Assembly: GCF_001653515.1 (NCBI RefSeq)
Contig: NZ_LYOY01000040.1
Location: 1,054,001-1,118,000 of the forward strand
DNA from: Streptomyces sp. ERV7
Lineage (GTDB): Bacteria > Actinomycetota > Actinomycetes > Streptomycetales > Streptomycetaceae
DNA length: 64,000 nt
Reading direction: 5' to 3'
The position numbers and the translations under genes are program-made. Positions 23,194 through 31,624 of the stretch are shown piece after piece (the first letter of the stretch is position 1; each line of letters begins with the position of its first letter). Below the pieces are notes generated by a model that was given only the letters and a program-made list of their open reading frames with translations, was not told the DNA's origin and did no database searches.

Positions 23194-23502
23194 ATGGCGG
23201 GACAGAAGATCCGCATCCGGCTCAAGGCCTACGACCACGAGGTCATCGACTCCTCGGCGAAGAAGATCGTCGAGACGGTGACCCGCACTGGTGCGTCGGT
23301 CGCGGGCCCGGTGCCGCTGCCCACTGAGAAGAACGTGTACTGCGTCATCAAGTCGCCGCACAAGTACAAGGACTCTCGCGAGCACTTCGAGATGCGCACG
23401 CACAAGCGCCTCATCGACATCCTCGACCCCACGCCGAAGACGGTTGACTCGCTGATGCGTCTCGACCTCCCGGCCGGTGTCGACATCGAGATCAAGCTCT
23501 GA
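23194..23502 (+). CDS. rpsJ: 30S ribosomal protein S10
   Basis: 30S head protein that also pairs with NusB in rRNA antitermination. At 102 aa it is full length: GQKIRIRLKAYDHEVID, VAGPVPLPTEKNVYCVIKSPH and LIDILDPTPKTVDSLMRLDLPAGVDIEIKL-type ending. ATG 23194. First gene of the S10 operon; rplC starts 14 nt after it. Confidence 0.99.
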   Translation: MAGQKIRIRLKAYDHEVIDSSAKKIVETVTRTGASVAGPVPLPTEKNVYCVIKSPHKYKDSREHFEMRTHKRLIDILDPTPKTVDSLMRLDLPAGVDIEIKL

Positions 23503-23516
23503 AGGGACGGGCCGAG

Positions 23517-24161
23517 ATGAGCAAGAACATCAAGGGCGTCCTGGGCGAGAAGCTCGGCATGACGCAGGTGTGGGACGAGAACAACCGCGTTGTTCCGGTC
23601 ACCGTCGTCAAGGCCGGGCCGTGCGTCGTGACGCAGGTTCGCACCAACGACGTCGACGGCTACGAGTCGGTCCAGATCGCCTTCGGCGAGATCGACCCGC
23701 GCAAGGTGAACAAGCCCCTCAAGGGCCACTTCGCCAAGGCCGACGTGACCCCGCGCCGCCACCTGGTGGAGCTCCGCACCCCTGACGCCAGCGAGTACAC
23801 GCTGGGCCAGGAGATCACTGCCGAGGTGTTCGAGTCCGGCGTCAAGGTTGACGTCACGGGCAAGAGCAAGGGCAAGGGCTTCGCCGGTGTCATGAAGCGT
23901 CACAACTTCAAGGGCCTGGGCGCCGGTCACGGTACCCAGCGCAAGCACCGCTCGCCCGGTTCCATCGGTGGCTGCGCCACCCCTGGCCGTGTGTTCAAGG
24001 GCCTCCGCATGGCGGGTCGCATGGGCAACGAGCGTGTGACCACCCAGAACCTGACCGTCCACGCCGTTGACGCCGAGAAGGGTCTGCTGCTCATCAAGGG
24101 CGCCGTCCCCGGCCCCAACGGTGGCCTCGTCCTGGTCCGTACTGCGGCCAAGGGGGTTTGA
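23517..24161 (+). CDS. rplC: 50S ribosomal protein L3
   Basis: Early-assembly 23S rRNA-binding protein reaching towards the peptidyl transferase centre. 214 aa, ATG 23517 after AAGGGACGGGCCG. Signatures are GVLGEKLGMTQVWDENN, the central loop VMKRHNFKGLGAGHGTQRKH and the GCATPGRVFKGLRMAGRMG block. rplD follows after 7 nt. Confidence 0.99.
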   Translation: MSKNIKGVLGEKLGMTQVWDENNRVVPVTVVKAGPCVVTQVRTNDVDGYESVQIAFGEIDPRKVNKPLKGHFAKADVTPRRHLVELRTPDASEYTLGQEITAEVFESGVKVDVTGKSKGKGFAGVMKRHNFKGLGAGHGTQRKHRSPGSIGGCATPGRVFKGLRMAGRMGNERVTTQNLTVHAVDAEKGLLLIKGAVPGPNGGLVLVRTAAKGV

Positions 24162-24168
24162 GGAACCG

Positions 24169-24819
24169 ATGAGCACCATTGACATCCTTTCGCCGGCTGG
24201 CGACAAGGCCGGGACCGTCGAGCTCCCCGCGGAGATCTTCGACGCGAAGACCAGCGTTCCGCTGATCCACCAGGTCGTCGTCGCTCAGCTCGCGGCTGCC
24301 CGCCAGGGCACGCACAAGACCAAGACCCGCGGTGAAGTCCGTGGTGGTGGCAAGAAGCCTTACCGCCAGAAGGGCACCGGCCGCGCGCGCCAGGGTTCGA
24401 CCCGTGCGCCGCAGTTCGCCGGCGGTGGCGTCGTCCACGGCCCGCAGCCGCGTGACTACTCGCAGCGCACCCCCAAGAAGATGAAGGCCGCCGCCCTGCG
24501 CGGTGCCCTCTCCGACCGGGCGCGCCACTCCCGTATCCACGTCGTCACCGGCGTGGTCGACGGTGCGGTGTCCACCAAGGCCGCCAAGACGCTGTTCGGC
24601 AAGATCTCGGAGCGCAAGAACCTGCTCCTGGTCGTCGACCGCGCCGACGAGGCCGCGTGGCTGTCCGCCCGCAACCTGCCCCAGGTGCACATCCTGGAGC
24701 CGGGCCAGCTGAACACGTACGACGTGATCGTCTCCGACGACGTGGTCTTCACTCAGGCCGCTTTCGAGTCCTTCGTGTCTGGCCCCCAGACCGCTGAGAC
24801 CGAAGGGAGCGACGCCTGA
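24169..24819 (+). CDS. rplD: 50S ribosomal protein L4
   Basis: Exit-tunnel protein; in E. coli it represses the S10 operon through its leader. The 216-aa product starts MSTIDILSPAGD at ATG 24169 after GGTTTGAGGAACCG; a longer frame back to 24067 overlaps rplC and is rejected. The tunnel loop is the basic GGGKKPYRQKGTGRARQGSTRAP, cut here as GGGKKPYRQKGTG and RARQGSTRAPQF. The stop overlaps the rplW start by one base. Confidence 0.98.
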   Translation: MSTIDILSPAGDKAGTVELPAEIFDAKTSVPLIHQVVVAQLAAARQGTHKTKTRGEVRGGGKKPYRQKGTGRARQGSTRAPQFAGGGVVHGPQPRDYSQRTPKKMKAAALRGALSDRARHSRIHVVTGVVDGAVSTKAAKTLFGKISERKNLLLVVDRADEAAWLSARNLPQVHILEPGQLNTYDVIVSDDVVFTQAAFESFVSGPQTAETEGSDA

Positions 24820-25136
24820 TGTCGGCGACCGTTACCAGCAAGACCTTCACGGACCCGCGTGATCTTCTGATCAAGCCGGTTGTCTCCGAGAAGAGCTACG
24901 CGCTGCTGGACGAGAACAAGTACACGTTCATCGTCGCGCCCGGCGCCAACAAGACCCAGATCAAGCAGGCCGTCGAGGCGGTCTTCTCGGTCAAGGTCAC
25001 CGGGGTCAACACGATCAACCGTCAGGGTAAGCGCAAGCGCACCAAGACCGGTTTCGGCAAGCGCGCCAACACGAAGCGCGCCATCGTGACCCTCGCTGAG
25101 GGCGACCGTATCGACATCTTCGGCCAGGCCTCCTAA
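24819..25136 (+). CDS. rplW: 50S ribosomal protein L23
   Basis: Docking site for trigger factor and SRP at the exit tunnel. 105 aa. The start sits in TGATG, translationally coupled to rplD. Conserved DPRDLLIKPVVSEKSYALLD and VNTINRQGKRKRTKTGFGKR are present. rplB follows after 39 nt. Confidence 0.98.
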   Translation: MSATVTSKTFTDPRDLLIKPVVSEKSYALLDENKYTFIVAPGANKTQIKQAVEAVFSVKVTGVNTINRQGKRKRTKTGFGKRANTKRAIVTLAEGDRIDIFGQAS

Positions 25137-25175
25137 CGGAGCGCCCTGGTCCGAATATCGGACGAGGACTGAGAA

Positions 25176-26012
25176 ATGGGTATCCGCAAGTACAAGCCGA
25201 CGACTCCGGGCCGTCGTGGCTCCAGCGTCGCCGACTTTGTCGAGATCACGCGGTCCACGCCGGAGAAGTCGCTGGTCCGCCCCCTGCACAGCAAGGGCGG
25301 CCGTAACAACACCGGTCGTGTGACCGTCCGCCACCAGGGCGGTGGCCACAAGCGCGCCTACCGAGTGATCGACTTCCGTCGTCACGACAAGGACGGCGTG
25401 CCGGCGAAGGTCGCTCACATCGAGTACGACCCCAACCGCACCGCGCGCATCGCGCTCCTGCACTACGCGGACGGCGAGAAGCGCTACATCATCGCCCCCC
25501 GTGGCCTGAACCAGGGCGACCGTGTCGAGAACGGCCCGGCCGCCGACATCAAGCCCGGTAACAACCTGGCGCTGCGCAACATCCCGGTCGGTACGACCAT
25601 CCACGCCATCGAGCTGCGGCCCGGCGGCGGCGCGAAGTTCGCCCGTTCCGCGGGTGCCTCCGTGCAGCTGCTGGCGAAGGAGGGCACGATGGCCCACCTT
25701 CGTATGCCTTCCGGTGAGATCCGTCTGGTCGACGTCCGCTGCCGCGCCACCATCGGCGAGGTCGGCAACGCCGAGCAGTCGAACATCAACTGGGGCAAGG
25801 CCGGCCGTATGCGCTGGAAGGGCGTTCGCCCGACCGTCCGCGGTGTCGCGATGAACCCGGTTGACCACCCGCACGGTGGTGGTGAAGGCAAGACCTCCGG
25901 TGGTCGCCACCCGGTCTCGCCGTGGGGTCAGAAGGAGGGTCGTACTCGCTCGCCGAAGAAGGCATCGAGCAAGTACATCGTCCGCCGCCGCAAGACGAAC
26001 AAGAAGCGCTAG
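25176..26012 (+). CDS. rplB: 50S ribosomal protein L2
   Basis: Core 23S rRNA protein required for subunit joining and peptidyl transfer. 278 aa, ATG 25176. Contains GIRKYKPTTPGRRG, the RHQGGGHKRAYR block, and the functional segment GVAMNPVDHPHGGGEGKTSG with the conserved His. The C terminus is the usual basic KASSKYIVRRRKTNKKR. Confidence 0.99.
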   Translation: MGIRKYKPTTPGRRGSSVADFVEITRSTPEKSLVRPLHSKGGRNNTGRVTVRHQGGGHKRAYRVIDFRRHDKDGVPAKVAHIEYDPNRTARIALLHYADGEKRYIIAPRGLNQGDRVENGPAADIKPGNNLALRNIPVGTTIHAIELRPGGGAKFARSAGASVQLLAKEGTMAHLRMPSGEIRLVDVRCRATIGEVGNAEQSNINWGKAGRMRWKGVRPTVRGVAMNPVDHPHGGGEGKTSGGRHPVSPWGQKEGRTRSPKKASSKYIVRRRKTNKKR

Positions 26013-26024
26013 GAGCGGGTTTAG

Positions 26025-26306
26025 ATGCCGCGCAGTCTCAAGAAGGGGCCCTTCGTCGACGGACACCTCATCAAGAAGGTGGACGTACAGAACGAGGCAG
26101 GCACCAAGAACGTCATCAAGACCTGGTCCCGTCGCTCGATGATCATCCCCAGCATGCTGGGTCACACGATCGCGGTGCACAACGGCAAGACCCACGTCCC
26201 GGTGTTCGTCACCGAGTCGATGGTCGGCCACAAGCTCGGCGAGTTCTCGCCGACTCGCACCTTCCGCGGCCACGTCAAGGACGACCGGAAGTCGAAGCGC
26301 CGCTAA
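26025..26306 (+). CDS. rpsS: 30S ribosomal protein S19
   Basis: 30S head protein near the A-site tRNA, partner of S13. 93 aa. MPRSLKKGPFVDGHLIKKV and the central WSRRSMIIPSMLGHTIAVHNGK, ending RKSKRR, are standard. It starts 12 nt after rplB. Confidence 0.99.
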   Translation: MPRSLKKGPFVDGHLIKKVDVQNEAGTKNVIKTWSRRSMIIPSMLGHTIAVHNGKTHVPVFVTESMVGHKLGEFSPTRTFRGHVKDDRKSKRR

Positions 26307-26348
26307 CGCGGGGTGGAAACGACTATGACTTACACCGAAGGGACAACC

Positions 26349-26696
26349 ATGGAAGCCAGGGCCCAGGCGCGGTACATCCGCGTCACGCCCATGAAGGCCC
26401 GCCGCGTGGTGGACCTCATCCGTGGCATGGATGCCACGGAGGCTCAGGCGGTCCTGCGTTTCGCCCCGCAGGCCGCGAGCGTGCCGGTTGGCAAGGTGCT
26501 GGACAGCGCCATTGCCAACGCTGCACACAACTACGACCACACCGACGCCTCTTCGCTGGTCATCAGCGAGGCGTACGTGGATGAGGGCCCGACCCTGAAG
26601 CGGTTCCGTCCGCGTGCTCAGGGCCGTGCCTACCGGATCCGTAAGCGGACCAGCCACATCACCGTGGTCGTCAGCAGCAAGGAAGGAACCCGGTAA
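26349..26696 (+). CDS. rplV: 50S ribosomal protein L22
   Basis: Lines the exit tunnel; macrolide resistance maps to its loop. I chose ATG 26349 (MEARAQARYIRV, 115 aa) because GAAGGG sits 6 nt upstream and this equals the normal length. Starts at 26313 and 26325 would add an odd METTMTYTEGTT leader. Conserved TPMKARRVVDLIRG and LKRFRPRAQGRAYRIRKRTSH are present. The stop overlaps the rpsC ATG (TAATG). Confidence 0.97.
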   Translation: MEARAQARYIRVTPMKARRVVDLIRGMDATEAQAVLRFAPQAASVPVGKVLDSAIANAAHNYDHTDASSLVISEAYVDEGPTLKRFRPRAQGRAYRIRKRTSHITVVVSSKEGTR

Positions 26697-27538
26697 TGGG
26701 CCAGAAGGTTAACCCGCATGGGTTCCGGCTCGGCATCACCACGGACTTCAAGTCCCGTTGGTACGCCGACAAGCTGTACAAGGACTACGTCAAGGAAGAC
26801 GTCGCCATCCGCAGGATGATGACGTCCGGCATGGAGCGCGCCGGCATCTCGAAGGTGGAGATCGAGCGCACCCGTGACCGCGTGCGTGTGGACATCCACA
26901 CCGCTCGTCCGGGCATCGTCATCGGCCGCCGTGGCGCCGAGGCCGACCGCATCCGCGGCGACCTCGAGAAGCTCACGGGCAAGCAGGTCCAGCTGAACAT
27001 CCTCGAGGTCAAGAACCCCGAGATGGACGCTCAGCTGGTCGCCCAGGCCGTTGCCGAGCAGCTCTCCTCCCGCGTTTCCTTCCGTCGTGCCATGCGCAAG
27101 AGCATGCAGGGCACGATGAAGGCCGGCGCCAAGGGCATCAAGATCCAGTGCGGTGGCCGTCTCGGCGGCGCCGAGATGTCCCGCTCGGAGTTCTACCGCG
27201 AGGGCCGTGTGCCCCTGCACACGCTCCGCGCGAACGTGGACTACGGCTTCTTCGAGGCCAAGACGACCTTCGGCCGCATCGGCGTGAAGGTCTGGATCTA
27301 CAAGGGCGATGTCAAGAACATCGCCGAGGTCCGCGCCGAGAACGCAGCGGCCCGTGCGGGTAACCGCCCGGCCCGTGGTGGCGCCAGCGACCGTCCGGCC
27401 GGTGGCCGCGGTGGTCGTGGCGGCGAGCGTGGCGGTCGCGGCCGCAAGCCGCAGCAGGCTGCGCCGGCTGCCGAGGCCCCCAAGGCCGAGGCTCCCGCCG
27501 CCGCCGCTCCGGCTGAGAGCACCGGAACGGAGGCCTGA
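26696..27538 (+). CDS. rpsC: 30S ribosomal protein S3
   Basis: mRNA entry-channel protein with helicase role. 280 aa. The KH domain motif is VIGRRGAEADRIRGDLEKL, followed by the S3 C-terminal domain (KGIKIQCGGRLGGAEMSRSE, VDYGFFEAKTTFGRIGVKVW). From about residue 217 an actinobacterial tail rich in Gly/Arg then Ala/Pro/Glu follows (ASDRPAGGRGGRGGERGG and later EAPKAEAPAAAAP). It is translationally coupled to rplV. Confidence 0.98.
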   Translation: MGQKVNPHGFRLGITTDFKSRWYADKLYKDYVKEDVAIRRMMTSGMERAGISKVEIERTRDRVRVDIHTARPGIVIGRRGAEADRIRGDLEKLTGKQVQLNILEVKNPEMDAQLVAQAVAEQLSSRVSFRRAMRKSMQGTMKAGAKGIKIQCGGRLGGAEMSRSEFYREGRVPLHTLRANVDYGFFEAKTTFGRIGVKVWIYKGDVKNIAEVRAENAAARAGNRPARGGASDRPAGGRGGRGGERGGRGRKPQQAAPAAEAPKAEAPAAAAPAESTGTEA

Positions 27539-27543
27539 CCGAA

Positions 27544-27963
27544 ATGCTGATCCCCCGTAGGGTCAAGCACCGCAAGCAGCACCACCCCAAGCGCCGCGGT
27601 ATGGCCAAGGGTGGTACGACGGTTGCGTTCGGCGAGTACGGCATCCAGGCCCTCACGCCGGCGTACGTGACCAACCGCCAGATCGAGGCGGCTCGTATCG
27701 CGATGACCCGCCACATCAAGCGTGGCGGCAAGGTCTGGATCAACATCTACCCGGACCGCCCGCTGACGAAGAAGCCCGCCGAGACCCGCATGGGTTCCGG
27801 TAAGGGTTCTCCGGAGTGGTGGGTCGCGAACGTTCACCCGGGCCGGGTGATGTTCGAGCTGTCCTACCCGAACGAGAAGATTGCTCGTGAGGCGCTCACC
27901 CGCGCTGCTCACAAGCTCCCGATGAAGTGCCGCATCGTTCGGCGCGAGGCAGGTGAGGCGTGA
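27544..27963 (+). CDS. rplP: 50S ribosomal protein L16
   Basis: Sits near the A site and the 5S rRNA and is a late-assembly protein. 139 aa. MLIPRRVKHRKQHHPKRRGMAKGG and GSGKGSPEWWVANVHPGRVMFE are diagnostic. It starts 5 nt after rpsC. The stop TGA overlaps the rpmC ATG. Confidence 0.99.
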   Translation: MLIPRRVKHRKQHHPKRRGMAKGGTTVAFGEYGIQALTPAYVTNRQIEAARIAMTRHIKRGGKVWINIYPDRPLTKKPAETRMGSGKGSPEWWVANVHPGRVMFELSYPNEKIAREALTRAAHKLPMKCRIVRREAGEA

Positions 27964-28187
27964 TGTCGGCCGGAACCAAGGCGTCCGAGCTGCGCGAGCT
28001 GGGCAACGAGGAGCTTGTTGCCAAGCTCAGCGAGGCCAAGGAAGAGCTGTTCAACCTCCGCTTCCAGGCGGCGACCGGCCAGCTCGAGAACCACGGTCGG
28101 CTCAAGTCCGTCCGTAAGGACATCGCCCGGATCTACACCCTGATGCGCGAGCGCGAGCTGGGCATCGAGACGGTGGAGAGCGCCTGA
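27963..28187 (+). CDS. rpmC: 50S ribosomal protein L29
   Basis: Helical exit-tunnel protein. 74 aa from ATG 27963, which overlaps the rplP stop (TGATG); the GTG at 27960 would add one residue. ELRELGNEELVAKLSEAKEELFNLRFQAATGQL is the usual two-helix pattern, read here in two parts: EELVAKLSEAKEEL and FNLRFQAATGQL. The stop overlaps the rpsQ start. Confidence 0.98.
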   Translation: MSAGTKASELRELGNEELVAKLSEAKEELFNLRFQAATGQLENHGRLKSVRKDIARIYTLMRERELGIETVESA

Positions 28188-28471
28188 TGAGCGAGAAGAA
28201 TGTGACTGAGACGACTGAGCAGCGCGGTTTCCGCAAGACCCGTGAGGGTCTCGTCGTCAGCGACAAGATGGACAAGACCGTCGTCGTCGCTGTCGAGGAC
28301 CGTGTGAAGCACGCGCTGTACGGCAAGGTCATCCGCCGTACGAACAAGCTCAAGGCGCACGACGAGCAGAACGCTGCCGGTATCGGCGACCGCGTCCTCA
28401 TCATGGAGACGCGTCCGCTGTCGGCGAGCAAGCGCTGGCGCATCGTCGAGATCCTCGAGAAGGCCAAGTAA
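28187..28471 (+). CDS. rpsQ: 30S ribosomal protein S17
   Basis: Primary 16S rRNA-binding OB-fold protein. 94 aa. Conserved FRKTREGLVVSDKMDKTVVV, KVIRRTNKLKAHDEQNAAGIGD and ETRPLSASKRWR. Last gene of the S10 block before a 105-nt gap with a hairpin. Confidence 0.98.
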   Translation: MSEKNVTETTEQRGFRKTREGLVVSDKMDKTVVVAVEDRVKHALYGKVIRRTNKLKAHDEQNAAGIGDRVLIMETRPLSASKRWRIVEILEKAK

Positions 28472-28473
28472 TT

Positions 28474-28497
28474 ACTTGAGGGGGTAACCCTTCAAGT
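28474..28497 (+). other. Hairpin between rpsQ and rplN
   Basis: ACTTGAGGGG, loop GTAA, CCCTTCAAGT forms a 10-bp stem with one G-U pair and a GNRA tetraloop. There is no T run. It marks the S10/spc boundary and may be an mRNA processing or attenuation site. Confidence 0.6.
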
Positions 28498-28576
28498 CAG
28501 TTCCGCCAGGCTCGGTCGGGGCTCTCCCGCAAGGGACGGCCCCGGCCGGGAACCGGCAGACGATCAGGAGATAGAC

Positions 28577-28945
28577 GTGATCCAGCAGGAGTCGCGACTG
28601 CGTGTCGCCGACAACACTGGTGCCAAGGAGATCCTTTGCATCCGTGTTCTCGGTGGCTCGGGTCGCCGCTACGCGGGCATCGGTGACGTCATCGTCGCCA
28701 CCGTCAAGGACGCGATCCCCGGTGGCAACGTGAAGAAGGGTGACGTCGTCAAGGCGGTCATCGTTCGCACCGTCAAGGAGCGCCGCCGCCAGGACGGCTC
28801 GTACATCCGCTTCGACGAGAACGCCGCTGTCATTCTCAAGAACGACGGCGACCCTCGTGGCACCCGTATCTTCGGCCCGGTGGGCCGTGAGCTGCGCGAG
28901 AAGAAGTTCATGAAGATCATCTCGCTCGCGCCGGAGGTGCTGTAA
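28577..28945 (+). CDS. rplN: 50S ribosomal protein L14
   Basis: Subunit-interface protein, binding site of RsfS. 122 aa from GTG 28577, with AGGAGATAGAC upstream. Conserved MIQQESRLRVADNTGAKEIL, RRYAGIGDVIVATVKDAIPG and GTRIFGPVGRELREK. First gene of the spc block. Confidence 0.99.
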   Translation: MIQQESRLRVADNTGAKEILCIRVLGGSGRRYAGIGDVIVATVKDAIPGGNVKKGDVVKAVIVRTVKERRRQDGSYIRFDENAAVILKNDGDPRGTRIFGPVGRELREKKFMKIISLAPEVL

Positions 28946-28947
28946 GC

Positions 28948-29271
28948 ATGAAGATCAAGAAGGGCGACCTGGTTCAGGTCATCACCGGTAAGGACAAGGG
29001 CAAGCAGGGCAAGGTCATCGCGGCCTTCCCCCGCGAGGACCGCGTCCTGGTCGAGGGTGTCAACCGGGTCAAGAAGCACACGAAGGCCGGCCAGACCGCT
29101 CGCGGTTCGCAGACCGGCGGCATCGTGACGACCGAGGCCCCGATCCACGTGAGCAACGTTCAGCTCGTCGTGGAGAAGGACGGCAACAAGGTCGTCACGC
29201 GTGTCGGTTACCGCTTCGACGACGAGGGCAACAAGGTTCGCGTTGCCAAGCGGACGGGTGAGGACATCTGA
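28948..29271 (+). CDS. rplX: 50S ribosomal protein L24
   Basis: Initiator of 50S assembly with a KOW domain. 107 aa. KKGDLVQVITGKDKGKQGKV and VEGVNRVKKHTKAGQTARGS are standard. Two nt separate it from rplN, and its stop overlaps the rplE start. Confidence 0.98.
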   Translation: MKIKKGDLVQVITGKDKGKQGKVIAAFPREDRVLVEGVNRVKKHTKAGQTARGSQTGGIVTTEAPIHVSNVQLVVEKDGNKVVTRVGYRFDDEGNKVRVAKRTGEDI

Positions 29272-29828
29272 TGGCTACCACCACCACTCCGCGTCTCAAG
29301 ACGAAGTACCGCGAGGAGATCGCGGGCAAGCTGCGTGAGGAGTTCTCGTACGAGAACGTCATGCAGATCCCCGGCCTCGTCAAGGTCGTCGTCAACATGG
29401 GTGTGGGCGACGCCGCCCGCGACTCCAAGCTGATCGACGGCGCCATCCGCGACCTGACCACGATCACCGGCCAGAAGCCGGCCGTGACGAAGGCCCGGAA
29501 GTCCATCGCGCAGTTCAAGCTGCGTGAGGGTCAGCCGATCGGCTGCCACGTCACCCTCCGTGGTGACCGCATGTGGGAGTTTCTGGACCGTACGCTGTCG
29601 CTCGCGCTGCCGCGTATCCGTGACTTCCGTGGTCTGTCGCCGAAGCAGTTCGACGGCCGTGGCAACTACACCTTCGGTCTCACGGAGCAGGTCATGTTCC
29701 ACGAGATCGACCAGGACAAGATCGACCGTACCCGGGGTATGGACATCACCGTGGTCACCACGGCGACCAACGACGCTGAGGGCCGTGCCCTTCTCCGTCA
29801 CCTCGGCTTCCCGTTCAAGGAGGCGTAA
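29271..29828 (+). CDS. rplE: 50S ribosomal protein L5
   Basis: Binds 5S rRNA and contacts the P-site tRNA. 185 aa. IPGLVKVVVNMGVGDAARDSK, RKSIAQFKLREGQPIGCHVT and FGLTEQVMFHEID are diagnostic. It is translationally coupled to rplX (TGATG). Confidence 0.99.
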   Translation: MATTTTPRLKTKYREEIAGKLREEFSYENVMQIPGLVKVVVNMGVGDAARDSKLIDGAIRDLTTITGQKPAVTKARKSIAQFKLREGQPIGCHVTLRGDRMWEFLDRTLSLALPRIRDFRGLSPKQFDGRGNYTFGLTEQVMFHEIDQDKIDRTRGMDITVVTTATNDAEGRALLRHLGFPFKEA

Positions 29829-29833
29829 GCGAG

Positions 29834-30019
29834 ATGGCGAAGAAGGCTCTCATCGCGAAGGCTGCCCGTAAGCCCAAGTTCGCTGTGCGCGCGTACACCC
29901 GCTGCCAGCGCTGTGGCCGGCCGCACTCCGTGTACCGCAAGTTCGGCCTGTGCCGCGTCTGCCTTCGTGAGATGGCTCACCGTGGCGAGCTGCCGGGCGT
30001 GACCAAGAGCTCCTGGTAA
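29834..30019 (+). CDS. rpsN: 30S ribosomal protein S14, zinc-binding type (type Z)
   Basis: 30S head protein. 61 aa. Contains the full zinc motif in RCQRCGRPHSVYRKFGLC RVC (Cys pairs CxxC at about residues 24-27 and 40-43), so this is the C+ form. Streptomycetes can also encode a zinc-free copy under Zur control elsewhere. It starts 5 nt after rplE and is followed by a terminator-like hairpin. Confidence 0.98.
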   Translation: MAKKALIAKAARKPKFAVRAYTRCQRCGRPHSVYRKFGLCRVCLREMAHRGELPGVTKSSW

Positions 30020-30042
30020 ACCCCGTAATTTCGGGTTTTTCC
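30019..30042 (+). terminator. Terminator-like hairpin after rpsN
   Basis: AAACCCCG, loop TAATTT, CGGGTTTTT has a short stem with one bulge and a T run. It lies at the start of the unusual 212-nt rpsN-rpsH gap, so the spc cluster is probably attenuated here. Confidence 0.6.
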
Positions 30043-30231
30043 GGAGTCTCTCGGTAAGTAAAGGGTGGGCGGAGGCCCCTCCCTCCATGGCTTAGGCTAG
30101 GAGGGTTGGGCGTCCGCCGCCCAGACGACTTACTACGCCGTAGGTCCCCGCGCCGCACCCGTCCCGCCCATGAGTGGGGAGAGGGATGGCGCATACAGGA
30201 AACCCCGGCGAGAGAGGCCGAAGGCCAATTC

Positions 30232-30630
30232 ATGACCATGACTGACCCCATCGCAGACATGCTCACTCGTCTGCGTAACGCTAACTCGGCGTACCACGAC
30301 ACCGTCGTGATGCCGCACAGCAAGATCAAGTCGCACATCGCGGAGATCCTCCAGCAGGAGGGCTTCATCACCGGCTGGAAGGTCGAGGACGCCGAGGTCG
30401 GCAAGAACCTCGTCCTCGAGCTGAAGTTCGGCCCGAACCGCGAGCGCTCGATCGCCGGCATCAAGCGGATCTCGAAGCCGGGTCTGCGTGTGTACGCGAA
30501 GTCCACCAACCTGCCGAAGGTCCTCGGTGGCCTGGGCGTGGCGATCATCTCCACGTCCCACGGTCTCCTGACCGGTCAGCAGGCAGGCAAGAAGGGCGTG
30601 GGTGGGGAAGTCCTCGCCTACGTCTGGTAG
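30232..30630 (+). CDS. rpsH: 30S ribosomal protein S8
   Basis: Primary 16S rRNA-binding protein and, in E. coli, repressor of the spc operon. 132 aa from ATG 30232 (MTMTDPIADMLTRLRNAN); ATG 30238 is possible. An open frame back to 30106 has no coding features. GLRVYAKSTNLPKVLGGLG and the C-terminal KGVGGEVLAYVW are diagnostic. Confidence 0.98.
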   Translation: MTMTDPIADMLTRLRNANSAYHDTVVMPHSKIKSHIAEILQQEGFITGWKVEDAEVGKNLVLELKFGPNRERSIAGIKRISKPGLRVYAKSTNLPKVLGGLGVAIISTSHGLLTGQQAGKKGVGGEVLAYVW

Positions 30631-30651
30631 TCGGGAACGGAGGAAAAGCTA

Positions 30652-31191
30652 ATGTCGCGAATCGGCAAGCTCCCCATCCAGGTTCCCGCTGGTGTGGACG
30701 TCACCATCGACGGCCGGACGGTCAACGTGAAGGGCCCCAAGGGCACCCTCACGCACACCGTCGCCGCGCCGATCGAGATTGTTAAGGGCGAGGACGGCGT
30801 TCTCAACGTCACCCGTCCCAACGACGAGCGTCAGAACAAGGCCCTGCACGGCCTGTCCCGCACGCTGGTGGCGAACATGATCACCGGCGTGACCCAGGGA
30901 TACGTCAAGGCGCTCGAGATCAGCGGTGTCGGTTACCGCGTCCAGGCGAAGGGCTCCAACCTGGAGTTCGCCCTGGGCTACAGCCACCCGATCACCATCG
31001 AGGCCCCCGAAGGCATCACCTTCAAGGTCGAGACGCCCACGAAGTTCTCGGTCGAGGGCATCGACAAGCAGAAGGTCGGCGAGGTCGCGGCGAACATCCG
31101 CAAGCTGCGGAAGCCCGACCCGTACAAGGCCAAGGGCGTCAAGTACGCCGGCGAGGTCATCCGCCGCAAGGTCGGAAAGGCTGGTAAGTAA
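30652..31191 (+). CDS. rplF: 50S ribosomal protein L6
   Basis: Sits near the sarcin-ricin loop. 179 aa. MSRIGKLPIQVPAGVDVTID, the repeat-fold central segment and LRKPDPYKAKGVKYAGEVIRRK-type ending (PDPYKAKGVKYAGEV) are standard. It lies 21 nt after rpsH and 3 nt before rplR. Confidence 0.99.
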   Translation: MSRIGKLPIQVPAGVDVTIDGRTVNVKGPKGTLTHTVAAPIEIVKGEDGVLNVTRPNDERQNKALHGLSRTLVANMITGVTQGYVKALEISGVGYRVQAKGSNLEFALGYSHPITIEAPEGITFKVETPTKFSVEGIDKQKVGEVAANIRKLRKPDPYKAKGVKYAGEVIRRKVGKAGK

Positions 31192-31194
31192 GCC

Positions 31195-31578
31195 ATGGCA
31201 TACGGTGTGAAGATCGCCAAGGGCGACGCTTACAAGCGTGCGGCCAAGGCGCGCCGCCACGTCCGCATCCGCAAGCACGTGTCGGGTACGGCGGAGCGTC
31301 CGCGCCTCGTCGTGACGCGTTCCAACCGCGGCATCACCGCTCAGGTCATCGACGACATCAAGGGTCACACCCTGGCGTCGGCGTCGAACCTGGACGCGTC
31401 GATCCGCGGTGGCGAGGGCGACAAGTCCGCGCAGGCCAAGTCGGTCGGCGCCCTGGTCGCCGAGCGCGCCAAGGCCGCCGGTGTCGAGGCCGTCGTGTTC
31501 GACCGTGGTGGCAACAGGTACGCCGGGCGCATTGCCGCTCTGGCTGACGCCGCCCGCGAAGCCGGGCTGAAGTTCTAA
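31195..31578 (+). CDS. rplR: 50S ribosomal protein L18
   Basis: 5S rRNA-binding protein. 127 aa. Basic N terminus (KAKRR-like AAKARRHVRIRKHVSG), then RPRLVVTRSNRGITAQVIDD and FDRGGNRYAGRIAALADAAR. Spacing of 46 nt to rpsE. Confidence 0.99.
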   Translation: MAYGVKIAKGDAYKRAAKARRHVRIRKHVSGTAERPRLVVTRSNRGITAQVIDDIKGHTLASASNLDASIRGGEGDKSAQAKSVGALVAERAKAAGVEAVVFDRGGNRYAGRIAALADAAREAGLKF

Positions 31579-31624
31579 GCCCCGGTTCCGGGACTAACGG
31601 ACGTAACAGAGAGAGGTAAATCCA

